Assembly (NCBI RefSeq): GCF_900155685.1
Contig: NZ_LT732548.1
Span: forward strand, 1,570,696 to 1,634,695
DNA length: 64,000 nt
Source of the DNA: Paenibacillus bouchesdurhonensis
GTDB taxonomy: Bacteria; Bacillota; Bacilli; Paenibacillales; Paenibacillaceae
Direction: 5' to 3'
Part shown: piece after piece, positions 1 through 8,689 of the stretch
Layout: each line of letters opens with the position of its first letter
Numbering within the stretch: position 1 is the stretch's first letter
Notes under the pieces: generated by a model
Databases searched by the model: none
What the model was told of the DNA's origin: nothing
Seen by the model: only the letters and a program-made list of their open reading frames with translations
Position numbers and translations under genes: made by a program

Positions 1-1812
<1,812 letters not shown>

Positions 1813-1968
1813 TCCCTATATGAAGTAGGGCTAACACGCAAATGGTTGTTTCGTATCCAGTTTTCAGGTGATCAAACATCTGAAATGCAGTTTAAGCTGC
1901 ATGTTTGTTCTAAGGTCTGATATTTTGTTGTAGCAGATCGAAGAAGTGAATGCAGTGCAAAAATCACG

Positions 1969-2086
1969 TTTGGTGGCAATGGCGGAGGGGTTCCACACGT
2001 ACCCATCTCGAACACGACCGTTAAGCCCTCCAGCGCCGATGGTACTTGGACCGCAGGGTCCTGGGAGAGTAGGACGTCGCCAAGCG
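1969..2086 (+). rRNA. 5S ribosomal RNA
   Basis: A sequence of about 117 nt with typical Firmicute 5S features: TTTGGTGGCAATGGCGGAGG at the 5' end, CCCATCTCGAACACG in the loop C region, and a 3' strand (CGTCGCCAAGC) that pairs with the 5' strand. It lies about 155 nt after the 23S end and only about 6 nt before the first tRNA, so it is co-transcribed with both. Confidence 0.96.
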
Positions 2087-2091
2087 GATGT

Positions 2092-2167
2092 TCCCTGATA
2101 GCTCAGTCGGTAGAGCACTCGACTGTTAATCGAGTTGTCACAGGTTCGAGTCCTGTTCGGGGAGCCA
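2092..2167 (+). tRNA. tRNA-Asn (GTT)
   Basis: A 76-nt cloverleaf with a 7-bp acceptor stem (TCCCTGA/TCGGGGA), anticodon GTT in loop CTGTTAA, a TTCGAGT T-loop and an encoded CCA. It is the first of ten tRNA genes behind the rRNA operon. Confidence 0.97.
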
Positions 2168-2170
2168 TGT

Positions 2171-2245
2171 GGCCCGTTGGTCAAGGGGTTAAGACACCTC
2201 CCTTTCACGGAGGTAACAGGGGTTCGAATCCCCTACGGGTCACCA
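2171..2245 (+). tRNA. tRNA-Glu (TTC)
   Basis: A 75-nt cloverleaf with acceptor stem GGCCCGT/ACGGGTC, anticodon TTC and an encoded CCA. It starts 3 nt after tRNA-Asn. A near copy of its 3' end recurs about 119 nt downstream. Confidence 0.97.
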
Positions 2246-2270
2246 CTATCTTTAATGCTACGAGTAGGGT

Positions 2271-2303
2271 ATGAGAAGCCCTTAAGGGTTCGTCGGAGCA
2301 TAA
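2271..2303 (+). repeat. tRNA-spacer repeat, copy 1
   Basis: About 33 nt in the long Glu-Val spacer with an internal palindrome (CCCTTAAGGG) followed by TTCGTCG and AGCAT. It matches 2674-2705 with few changes. The repeat occurs only in the two longest spacers of this cluster. Function unknown. Confidence 0.6.
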
Positions 2304-2346
2304 ACTTCGTTAGCAATAACATCGCAGTCTCGAACGAAGTGAGAGT

Positions 2347-2366
2347 ATCCCCTACGGGTTACCACT
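2347..2366 (+). repeat. Duplicated 3' end of tRNA-Glu
   Basis: ATCCCCTACGGGTTACCACT is identical, apart from one internal base, to the T-arm/acceptor/CCA end of tRNA-Glu at 2229-2248. No tRNA body precedes it. It may be a rearrangement scar or the remnant of an attachment site. Confidence 0.6.
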
Positions 2367-2395
2367 TTATTTTGATTTATTACAGGTTTACATAT

Positions 2396-2471
2396 GGAGG
2401 CTTAGCTCAGCTGGGAGAGCATCTGCCTTACAAGCAGAGGGTCAGCGGTTCGATCCCGTTAGCCTCCACCA
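2396..2471 (+). tRNA. tRNA-Val (TAC)
   Basis: A 76-nt cloverleaf with acceptor stem GGAGGCT/AGCCTCC, anticodon TAC (loop CTTACAA), TTCGATC in the T-loop and an encoded CCA. Confidence 0.97.
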
Positions 2472-2487
2472 TATAACTTATAACTGA

Positions 2488-2561
<74 letters not shown>

Positions 2562-2577
2562 TTGCAACATCTAGTGT

Positions 2578-2654
2578 GGAGCCGTGGTGTAGAGGCCTAA
2601 CATGCCTGCCTGTCACGCAGGAGACCGCGGGTTCGAATCCCGTCGGCTCCGCCA
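2578..2654 (+). tRNA. tRNA-Asp (GTC)
   Basis: A 77-nt cloverleaf with acceptor stem GGAGCCG/CGGCTCC, anticodon GTC in CTGTCAC, discriminator G and an encoded CCA. Confidence 0.97.
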
Positions 2655-2673
2655 TTACATCTCTGAACAAGGG

Positions 2674-2705
2674 ATGAGAATCCGTTAAGGTTCGTCGAAG
2701 CATCA
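2674..2705 (+). repeat. tRNA-spacer repeat, copy 2
   Basis: Second copy of the element at 2271-2303, in the Asp-Lys spacer. ATGAGAA, TTAAGG, TTCGTCG and AGCAT are kept. The inner arm is weaker (CCGTTAAGG). Confidence 0.6.
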
Positions 2706-2715
2706 GTATTATTTT

Positions 2716-2788
2716 GAGCCATTAGCTCAGTTGGTAGAGCACCTGACTTTTAATCAGGGTGTCGAAGGTTCGAGTCCTTCATGGCTCA
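2716..2788 (+). tRNA. tRNA-Lys (TTT)
   Basis: A 73-nt cloverleaf with acceptor stem GAGCCAT/ATGGCTC and anticodon TTT in loop CTTTTAA. CCA is not encoded. Confidence 0.97.
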
Positions 2789-2800
2789 CTTTTAAAGGTT

Positions 2801-2885
2801 GCGCGTGTGGCGGAATTGGCAGACGCACTAGACTTAGGATCTAGCGTCTTCGGATGTGGGGGTTCAAGTCCCTCCACGCGCACCA
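2801..2885 (+). tRNA. tRNA-Leu (TAG)
   Basis: An 85-nt class II tRNA with a long variable arm (CGTCTTCGGATG), acceptor stem GCGCGTG/CACGCGC, anticodon TAG in loop CTTAGGA and an encoded CCA. Confidence 0.97.
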
Positions 2886-2891
2886 AGTTTT

Positions 2892-2966
2892 GCGGACGTG
2901 GCTCAGCGGTAGAGCATCGCCTTGCCAAGGCGAGGGTCGCGGGTTCGATTCCCGTCGTCCGCTCCA
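2892..2966 (+). tRNA. tRNA-Gly (GCC)
   Basis: A 75-nt cloverleaf with acceptor stem GCGGACG/CGTCCGC, anticodon GCC in loop TTGCCAA and an encoded CCA. It begins 6 nt after tRNA-Leu. Confidence 0.97.
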
Positions 2967-2973
2967 TAAATAT

Positions 2974-3050
2974 GCGCCCTTAGCTCAGCTGGATAGAGCG
3001 TTTGACTACGAATCAAAAGGTCGGGAGTTCGAATCTCTCAGGGCGTGCCA
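2974..3050 (+). tRNA. tRNA-Arg (ACG)
   Basis: A 77-nt cloverleaf with acceptor stem GCGCCCT/AGGGCGT (one G-T pair at the tip) and an encoded CCA. The anticodon is ACG; A34 is normally converted to inosine in this isoacceptor. Confidence 0.97.
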
Positions 3051-3070
3051 CTTTTTTTTGCATATGATAT

Positions 3071-3154
3071 GCCGGTGTGGCGGAATGGCAGACGCGTTCG
3101 ACTCAAAATCGAATGGGGAGACCCGTGGAGGTTCGAGTCCTCTTACCGGTACCA
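3071..3154 (+). tRNA. tRNA-Leu (CAA)
   Basis: An 84-nt class II tRNA with anticodon stem TTCGA/TCGAA, loop CTCAAAA giving anticodon CAA, a long variable arm and an encoded CCA. It is the last gene of the cluster; the terminator hairpin begins 12 nt later. Confidence 0.96.
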
Positions 3155-3166
3155 ACTAATGAATTG

Positions 3167-3201
3167 AAGCTCTTAGGGTAATTTAACCTAAGAGCTTTTT
3201 T
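3167..3201 (+). terminator. Terminator of the rRNA-tRNA operon
   Basis: A strong stem-loop (AAGCTCTTAGG / CCTAAGAGCTT) followed by six T residues, directly after the last tRNA gene. Confidence 0.93.
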
Positions 3202-3400
3202 GTATTCAGAAGTGCACCGATATGATCCTGGAAAAGTTAGATAAGGAAGCGGATGAACAATGAAATGTTCTCTAATTTAATTTTCGACCTGTTCAGAGCG
3301 TGAACTAAATAGAGTGTCATACTGATAATGAAATCCAACAGGAAGTTGGCATCCGTTCTCTCCATCATTTATTGAAAATATGTTTCTCTAAAAAATAAGA

Positions 3401-3452
3401 AAGATCGCCTCCCTTCCCCGTATGGGCAAAGGGTTGACGATCTTCTTTTATT
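3401..3452 (+). terminator. Terminator-like hairpin in a gene-free gap
   Basis: AAGATCG pairs with CGATCTT and an inner CCCTT pairs with AAGGG, followed by a T-rich tail. It sits in a 650-nt stretch (3155-3805) with no coding region that I can support. Confidence 0.6.
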
Positions 3453-3568
3453 ATGACTGTAGCGAGACTCATAGAGCTCTTCAGGTCAATTCAAGCTACC
3501 AGTTGTGGAAGGTTTTGTAGATTGCCGTTCAATATATAGACAGCAGCTAAGTCAAAGAAGAGGAATTT

Positions 3569-3618
3569 AAAACCCGCGAAGGGCCTTGTAAAATCAAGGT
3601 TTTTCGCGGGTTTTTCGT
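3569..3618 (+). terminator. Strong terminator upstream of the dehydrogenase operon
   Basis: The outer stem AAACCCGCGAA/TTCGCGGGTTT with an inner CCTTG/CAAGG arm, followed by a run of T. It insulates the next promoter from upstream transcription. Confidence 0.88.
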
Positions 3619-3754
3619 TTTTTTTAGGCTCCATAAGACTTCTGGTAGCAGAGCCGACGCAGACAAGAAAATGGATCTAATAAAAAAAAAATTTGTGGCA
3701 AAATTAGACAAAAATCACCTTACTTTTACATACAAGCTATGATACTATTTTATT

Positions 3755-3764
3755 CAAACGTTTG
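3755..3764. promoter_or_regulatory. LacI/GalR-type operator (cre-like) of the dehydrogenase operon
   Basis: CAAACGTTTG is a perfect palindrome with central CG, the typical half-site layout of LacI/GalR repressors. It also matches the CcpA cre consensus with one mismatch. It lies about 40 nt before the GTG start at 3806. Similar sites sit in the promoter region of malE at 14940 and 15135, so one regulator (CcpA or a MalR-type repressor) may serve both operons. No repressor gene is in the window. Confidence 0.65.
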
Positions 3765-3805
3765 CACAACAGGCATAACTTAATGAAGAGAGGAGAGAAA
3801 CAAAA

Positions 3806-4846
3806 GTGAAGGCATTGGTGTGGAGTGAAAGAAATCGCCTGGAGCTATGCGAGAGAGAGGAACCTCAATGTTCAATGCAAGATGAAATCAAGGTGAAGGT
3901 TGAGTTATCCGGTATTTGTGGTACTGATCTTGCCGTAATTACAGGTAAAGAGCCTGGAGTTCCGGACGTTATTCGTGGACATGAAGCTGTTGGGACTGTA
4001 ATTCAGATCGGTTCTAGGGTTACACGGTTTAAAGTAGGCGACCGGGTTGTTATTGATCCGAATCAAAGCTGCGGACAATGTCGTTTCTGTCAAAAAGGGC
4101 AGCCGAATCTATGTATCGGGTTAGTTGGTCAAGGAATGAGTATAGCAGGTTTGAATACACAAGGAATGTTCGCTCCTTATGTCGTGTCTAAAGAACGGTT
4201 TGTGTACAAGCTGGCTGATTCATTAAGCTGGGAGGCTGCTGTATTAATAGAACCGTTGGCATGTGTCCTCCATAATTTCAAAGAGGCGCAGGTGACAGAG
4301 CGTGATCGGGTTCTGGTTCTAGGATCAGGTCCGATGGGGCTGTTGTGCCAAATCGTAAGCAAGCATTTGGGATGTGTAACGATAGCTTCGGAATGCAATC
4401 CTTATCGATTATCTCTGGCCCGTCAATTTTCGGATGATGCCGTTTTACCTAATGAGCTGCAGCAGTCTAGAGTAGATAATTTGCTAGGAGAAGGGAAATT
4501 TGATGTCGTCATTGATACGGTAGGCAATCAGATGGCAGCTGCAGAGCAATGGGTTGAGCGGGGCGGTCGAATTATTCCCTTCGGAATTAATGGGAAGTAC
4601 GAATATACCATTCATCCAACTCACTATACTCAAAATGCGGTCAAGCTAATTGGAGCTGGCGAATATCTAGGTACATTTGAAGAAGCAGTACAGTTTGCCG
4701 CCCATCATTCTGAGCTATCATCGTTAGTCACTAGGAAGTTTGATTTAGAGGATTATGAGACAGCCATTCATGAATTGCTAGGATATCACCTCGAAACCGG
4801 GGTTCCTTTGGAGTCTCAATCCATGAAAACAGTTTTTGTTTTCTGA
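3806..4846 (+). CDS. Zinc-dependent medium-chain alcohol/polyol dehydrogenase
   Basis: A 346-residue MDR-family protein, of the kind that oxidises alcohols or polyols with NAD(P). Catalytic-zinc residues are Cys38 in the GICGTD motif and His59-Glu60 in GHEAVG. The structural-zinc cysteines are 89, 92, 95 and 103. A Rossmann motif VLGSGPMGLL follows in the middle. The start is GTG, with the purine-rich AGAGGAGAGAAA 5-16 nt before it. It is the first gene of a five-gene operon that continues with a GH13-type enzyme 46 nt later, under a LacI-type operator. The substrate cannot be read from sequence; the context suggests a sugar or sugar alcohol. The fold and metal sites are clear, the substrate is not. 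Confidence 0.88.
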   Translation: MKALVWSERNRLELCEREEPQCSMQDEIKVKVELSGICGTDLAVITGKEPGVPDVIRGHEAVGTVIQIGSRVTRFKVGDRVVIDPNQSCGQCRFCQKGQPNLCIGLVGQGMSIAGLNTQGMFAPYVVSKERFVYKLADSLSWEAAVLIEPLACVLHNFKEAQVTERDRVLVLGSGPMGLLCQIVSKHLGCVTIASECNPYRLSLARQFSDDAVLPNELQQSRVDNLLGEGKFDVVIDTVGNQMAAAEQWVERGGRIIPFGINGKYEYTIHPTHYTQNAVKLIGAGEYLGTFEEAVQFAAHHSELSSLVTRKFDLEDYETAIHELLGYHLETGVPLESQSMKTVFVF

Positions 4847-4892
4847 AACAAACAATGTAAATATCTTCTTCTTGCGAAAAGGAGATGGGTTT

Positions 4893-6845
4893 ATGAAGCA
4901 ACAGGGGCGTTTAAAGCAAATACACCGATTTTTGATGTCGAATAGACGTAAAGAAGTAGAAGCGATATGGATTCCATCCTTATGGAATCAGTGCGGATAC
5001 ACGAACGTTCAGGATGAGCATGATGGAGAAATCCAAGTTCATCCTTTCGATTTTATCGTTCATCATCTGCAATATGTATTTGATTCTTCATCGCAATATC
5101 ATTTGGCTGAAACAAGAAATCTGGATGAGAGTGTTATTTATTGCTCTTTAGTTAGATATACGACAGCTTGGGATTACGGTCATACAGGCGTGCTGGCATC
5201 CGGAACCTTTTTACGCACGATGATTCTGCTTCCTCTTCTTAAAAAAATGGGCGTTAACATCTTGTATTTACTGCCTGTAACCCGCTACAGCAGTCTGAAT
5301 CTTAAGGGTGACATAGGCTCACCATACGCGGTTCATAATTTGTTTGAGCTGGATTATCATCTGCATGATTCTTTGTTAGACGGCATGAAGGATTTTACAT
5401 TGCATGATGAAATGGCTGCATTAGTTGAAGCCTGTCACTTGCTGGATATCAAAGTAGTTGTCGATTTTATTCCTAGAGTTACAGCTAGAAATAGTGTGGT
5501 TATTGAAGAGCATCCTGATTGGGTGTATTGGATATACCTGGATCAACTAGAGGGGTTTTGCCCGCCAAACATTCCAGAACTGGGTTTCTTTGAGGAATGT
5601 ACACCGGATAAATTGGATACCATTTATCGCAGCGATGAAACAGCGGATTTTTTGGACAAATTCTCCCTTCCTCCTAATGAGCTTGATTCAGCATTATGGG
5701 AGTCCCTTAAGGTTAGAGCCAAGCAGACAGGAGAGGAATTGCTCACACTAGTAGAAGAAGAAATGGGAATTACGACTTCACCAGCGCACTCAGACTGGAT
5801 TAATGACGTTCAACCGATCTGGACGGATATAACCTTTTATCGATTGTTCAAGGATTTATCCCCTATGGTCAAGCCCTACGTATCACCTCAACAAGCACCT
5901 TATGTGCTGTTTGATACGATAAAATGCAACTATTATCCAGGACTTGAGCCTAATCGAGAGCTATGGGACATGCTGATTGATGCGATAAAGTTTAACCTCA
6001 ATATCTACGGGATTGATGGCTTCAGGATTGATATCGGCCATGTGCTGCCTACAACTCTTCTTGACGAGATTTTTCAGCAAATAAAAGAAGTTAAGCCGCA
6101 TGCCATACTAATTAGCGAGGACTTATTCAACCGAAACCACAGAAAAGCGGCGAAAACGGGATATAACATCATGCTTGGCAGTGGTTGGAACATGATGACG
6201 GATATCAAGGTAAACCTACTGCAAAATTATTTGCGGGAACTGCCGGAGCTGGAGATTCCTGTGTTTGCCTGCTCGGAGACAGCAGATACGCCAAGAATAA
6301 CGAGTCGCGGGGGGGTTAAGCTTGCAAGGATGATGACTGTATTCAATTATTTCCTGCCAAACGCCATACCTTATTTGACCACTGGAATGGAGGTCAACGA
6401 GGAGCAGCCGCTTAATTGCGGCTTGGGTGATAATACGGAAGGTGCTGAGATTCCTAGAGCGTTCTTTAATAAGCTTTCGATTAATTGGACGGAGCCTAGA
6501 ACTATGATTCCTTTGCTTGACCAACTGAACCAATACAGGAAGGAATATAGCAAGCTACTGCAATCAGGTAACTTTTTCGTTCCGGATAATCAAGGCGATG
6601 TCCTAATATATGCCTATTATCAAAGGAATGAACTGTTTGTAGGCTGCTTCAATTTAAGCTCTGATACTGTGCAAAAAGTGGATTTGAAGGCTATATATCC
6701 GTTTAACGATGGATTTGTTCTTTTAATCGACAGCAACAGTGAGCCTGGAACGGGCCATGTTGGGCAAAGGTATAAGCAGTTTATGATCCAACCGAATCAA
6801 GGAATGATTTTTTATCATGACAAGATTAGGAGCGGAGAGGAGTAA
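4893..6845 (+). CDS. GH13 (alpha-amylase superfamily) intracellular enzyme, GlgE-like features
   Basis: A 650-residue protein with a (beta/alpha)8 GH13 core. From the ATG at 4893 (AAAAGGAGAT before it; a TTG further upstream lacks a ribosome site) the motifs are: DFIPRVTARN near 191-200 (region I), GFRIDIGH with nucleophile Asp380, ILISEDLF with acid/base Glu409, and SETADTPR with Asp466 in place of the usual NHD. The altered regions I and IV, and the HPDWVYW stretch, resemble the GlgE/trehalose-synthase side of GH13 rather than amylases. There is no signal peptide, so it acts in the cytosol. Its stop is separated from the next gene by one codon in the same frame. The exact reaction is unknown; GH13 membership is well supported. 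Confidence 0.78.
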   Translation: MKQQGRLKQIHRFLMSNRRKEVEAIWIPSLWNQCGYTNVQDEHDGEIQVHPFDFIVHHLQYVFDSSSQYHLAETRNLDESVIYCSLVRYTTAWDYGHTGVLASGTFLRTMILLPLLKKMGVNILYLLPVTRYSSLNLKGDIGSPYAVHNLFELDYHLHDSLLDGMKDFTLHDEMAALVEACHLLDIKVVVDFIPRVTARNSVVIEEHPDWVYWIYLDQLEGFCPPNIPELGFFEECTPDKLDTIYRSDETADFLDKFSLPPNELDSALWESLKVRAKQTGEELLTLVEEEMGITTSPAHSDWINDVQPIWTDITFYRLFKDLSPMVKPYVSPQQAPYVLFDTIKCNYYPGLEPNRELWDMLIDAIKFNLNIYGIDGFRIDIGHVLPTTLLDEIFQQIKEVKPHAILISEDLFNRNHRKAAKTGYNIMLGSGWNMMTDIKVNLLQNYLRELPELEIPVFACSETADTPRITSRGGVKLARMMTVFNYFLPNAIPYLTTGMEVNEEQPLNCGLGDNTEGAEIPRAFFNKLSINWTEPRTMIPLLDQLNQYRKEYSKLLQSGNFFVPDNQGDVLIYAYYQRNELFVGCFNLSSDTVQKVDLKAIYPFNDGFVLLIDSNSEPGTGHVGQRYKQFMIQPNQGMIFYHDKIRSGEE

Positions 6846-6848
6846 AAG

Positions 6849-8012
6849 ATGATGACGACCCAAAAGAAGGAATTAATCATTTGGCATGAATTTGATGGTC
6901 CTGGGGACACCTCCATTCAAGTTCTGGAGCAGTTATGTGAGGAGTATTCCAAGGAATATGGCATACAAGTAACTGCTGAAGTTATGAATTTGAAAGAGCT
7001 GATAGATCGATTAAATAATATAGCGAATGGCGGAAAGACAGCTCACATGGCTTTTGTGCCGGCAGATATGGCGGTTTTTTGGAAATCTGCCTTGTATTCC
7101 GAGGTTCCGGAATCCTTGTCTAGTATAGTAGAAGCTTTCGGAACAAATGATTTGTCCTCCATGCAGGTTGGAGCAATTCAGTATGGCCTGCCTATATTAA
7201 AGGGGAATCATATGGTTCTATATTACAACAGAGAGATATTCAACAAATCTCCCGAGTCCTGGGAAGAAATAGAGAGCTTGAGCAGCCAACTGAAGCAGCA
7301 AGGAATTGTTTCGATAGGTGCGGATCTACAGGATCCATATTGGTTTATTCCATTCTTCACTGCCTTTGGAGGATTGCCGGTTCACGAAGGAAGACCTACC
7401 TTCTTGAATCATGAGATGCAGCAGGCTTTGCATTTTGTCAGTGATCAAATGGAGGCGGGTATTCTGACTAGCCTGAGTGGCTCTAATGAATTGTTAGAAG
7501 ATTTTATAGCTGGAAAGGTAGGAGCCATCATCTGTGGGGAATGGATTTACAATTATCTGGATCAACAGATGGGAGCACGGCTTGGTATAGGCAAGCTGCC
7601 TGCTATTAACGGCGCACCATCAGTATCCATGTCCTCTTCAATCGGTCTCGTATATCCCAATCGCTCATTAGACGTAGAGTCTGAATGGAGAGAGGAGATT
7701 ATCTCCTTTAGCAAGTTTATGTTAAGTGAGGAGTGCCAGCACAAGTGGGGGACTAAGGTTCAACGAATTCCCGTTCATCCTGAGGTGCAAAAACAGCTTG
7801 TTTCGACGTATTCTCCCAATCGTGCTCAGCTTACGGAGCAGCTTAGGAATAGCCGTCCTATCCCTATTGAAGCCGTTATGAGTTCCATATGGAGTGCTAT
7901 GGGGCCGGGACTTCATCAATTGCAGCATGGTGCTGTCCGTGCGTTTAATACGATGGAGCAGACGTTTCAGGAAATGAATAGTAAAGACGGAAGAGAGAAG
8001 GTTGAATCATGA
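6849..8012 (+). CDS. Solute-binding-like protein (sugar ABC type) without signal peptide
   Basis: 387 residues resembling cluster-B sugar-binding proteins: LIIWHEFDGPG at the N-terminus, a hinge-like YYNREIFNKSPESWEEI, and GKVGAIICGEW, the counterpart of the GKAAMxxxGPW motif of maltose-binding proteins. It lacks any signal sequence or lipobox. The TAA of the preceding gene lies in frame two codons before the ATG, so no longer N-terminus is possible. It would therefore stay in the cytosol, where it cannot feed a transporter in the usual way. It is translationally coupled to the GH13 gene upstream and overlaps the next gene by 4 nt (ATGA). A role as sugar sensor, carrier or enzyme partner is inference. 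Confidence 0.8.
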   Translation: MMTTQKKELIIWHEFDGPGDTSIQVLEQLCEEYSKEYGIQVTAEVMNLKELIDRLNNIANGGKTAHMAFVPADMAVFWKSALYSEVPESLSSIVEAFGTNDLSSMQVGAIQYGLPILKGNHMVLYYNREIFNKSPESWEEIESLSSQLKQQGIVSIGADLQDPYWFIPFFTAFGGLPVHEGRPTFLNHEMQQALHFVSDQMEAGILTSLSGSNELLEDFIAGKVGAIICGEWIYNYLDQQMGARLGIGKLPAINGAPSVSMSSSIGLVYPNRSLDVESEWREEIISFSKFMLSEECQHKWGTKVQRIPVHPEVQKQLVSTYSPNRAQLTEQLRNSRPIPIEAVMSSIWSAMGPGLHQLQHGAVRAFNTMEQTFQEMNSKDGREKVES

Positions 8013-8674
8013 AAACCAGTATTTTTAGTCAAATCTCAATAGATGGCAAGTTAACTTTAGGTGCGGGTCAATCAAGTAAACCGCTGTTTAGCCTGTTTGA
8101 TAGCAATGATATTGAATATATCCATAAATTTCGCGGCAATGTAGATGGAATTATGGTGGGTAGGAATACAATTACTACCGATAACCCGTATTTAACCAAT
8201 CGGTATGAAAATAACAAAAATCCGATCCGTATTATACCAACAAGAACGATGGATATTTCATGGGACAGTAATGTATTGACAGACGAAGGAAGAACGATCA
8301 TCGTAACGACAGAAAAAGGGAAACATCTCGAGAAGATGGAAAACCTTCGTCAGCGAAACAAGGAGTGTCTTATTTGCGGCGAAGATGAAGTTGATTTTGT
8401 GGAATTGTATCGTCAGCTAAAGGAGAAATTCGGGATTACCAGCTTAATGGTTGAAGGGGGAGGCTTCCTGAATTGGCACATCTTCAATCAAGGATTAGTG
8501 GACGAGATTATTTTGATGCAGCTGCCGATCATAATCGGAGGGGCATCGAACACTACATTGGTAGACGGTGATGGCTATACGAAAATGGAGTATATCAAGA
8601 GGTTTAAGGTGGCTGAAGTTCAGCAAAGAGATAATTACACACTTTTACGATATTTGAAGGATTGTAGTCATTAG
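8009..8674 (+). CDS. RibD C-terminal-domain (dihydrofolate-reductase-like) reductase
   Basis: A 221-residue single-domain protein of the RibD-C family (NADPH-dependent pyrimidine/pteridine-type reductases). Visible signatures are SQISIDGKL at the N-terminus, GNVDGIMVGRNTI, SLMVEGGG (cofactor-binding turn) and PIIIGG. No deaminase domain is attached, so it is not a complete RibD. It starts at an ATG overlapping the previous stop and ends 15 nt before the MATE gene, so it belongs to the operon. The substrate is unknown. Such stand-alone RibD-C proteins often have undefined roles. Confidence 0.85.
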   Translation: MKTSIFSQISIDGKLTLGAGQSSKPLFSLFDSNDIEYIHKFRGNVDGIMVGRNTITTDNPYLTNRYENNKNPIRIIPTRTMDISWDSNVLTDEGRTIIVTTEKGKHLEKMENLRQRNKECLICGEDEVDFVELYRQLKEKFGITSLMVEGGGFLNWHIFNQGLVDEIILMQLPIIIGGASNTTLVDGDGYTKMEYIKRFKVAEVQQRDNYTLLRYLKDCSH

Positions 8675-8689
8675 GGGGAGTATAGAGGA

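Noticed and set aside
3202..3300. A 13-codon frame starting ATGATCCTGG
   Set aside because: No ribosome site and too short to support.
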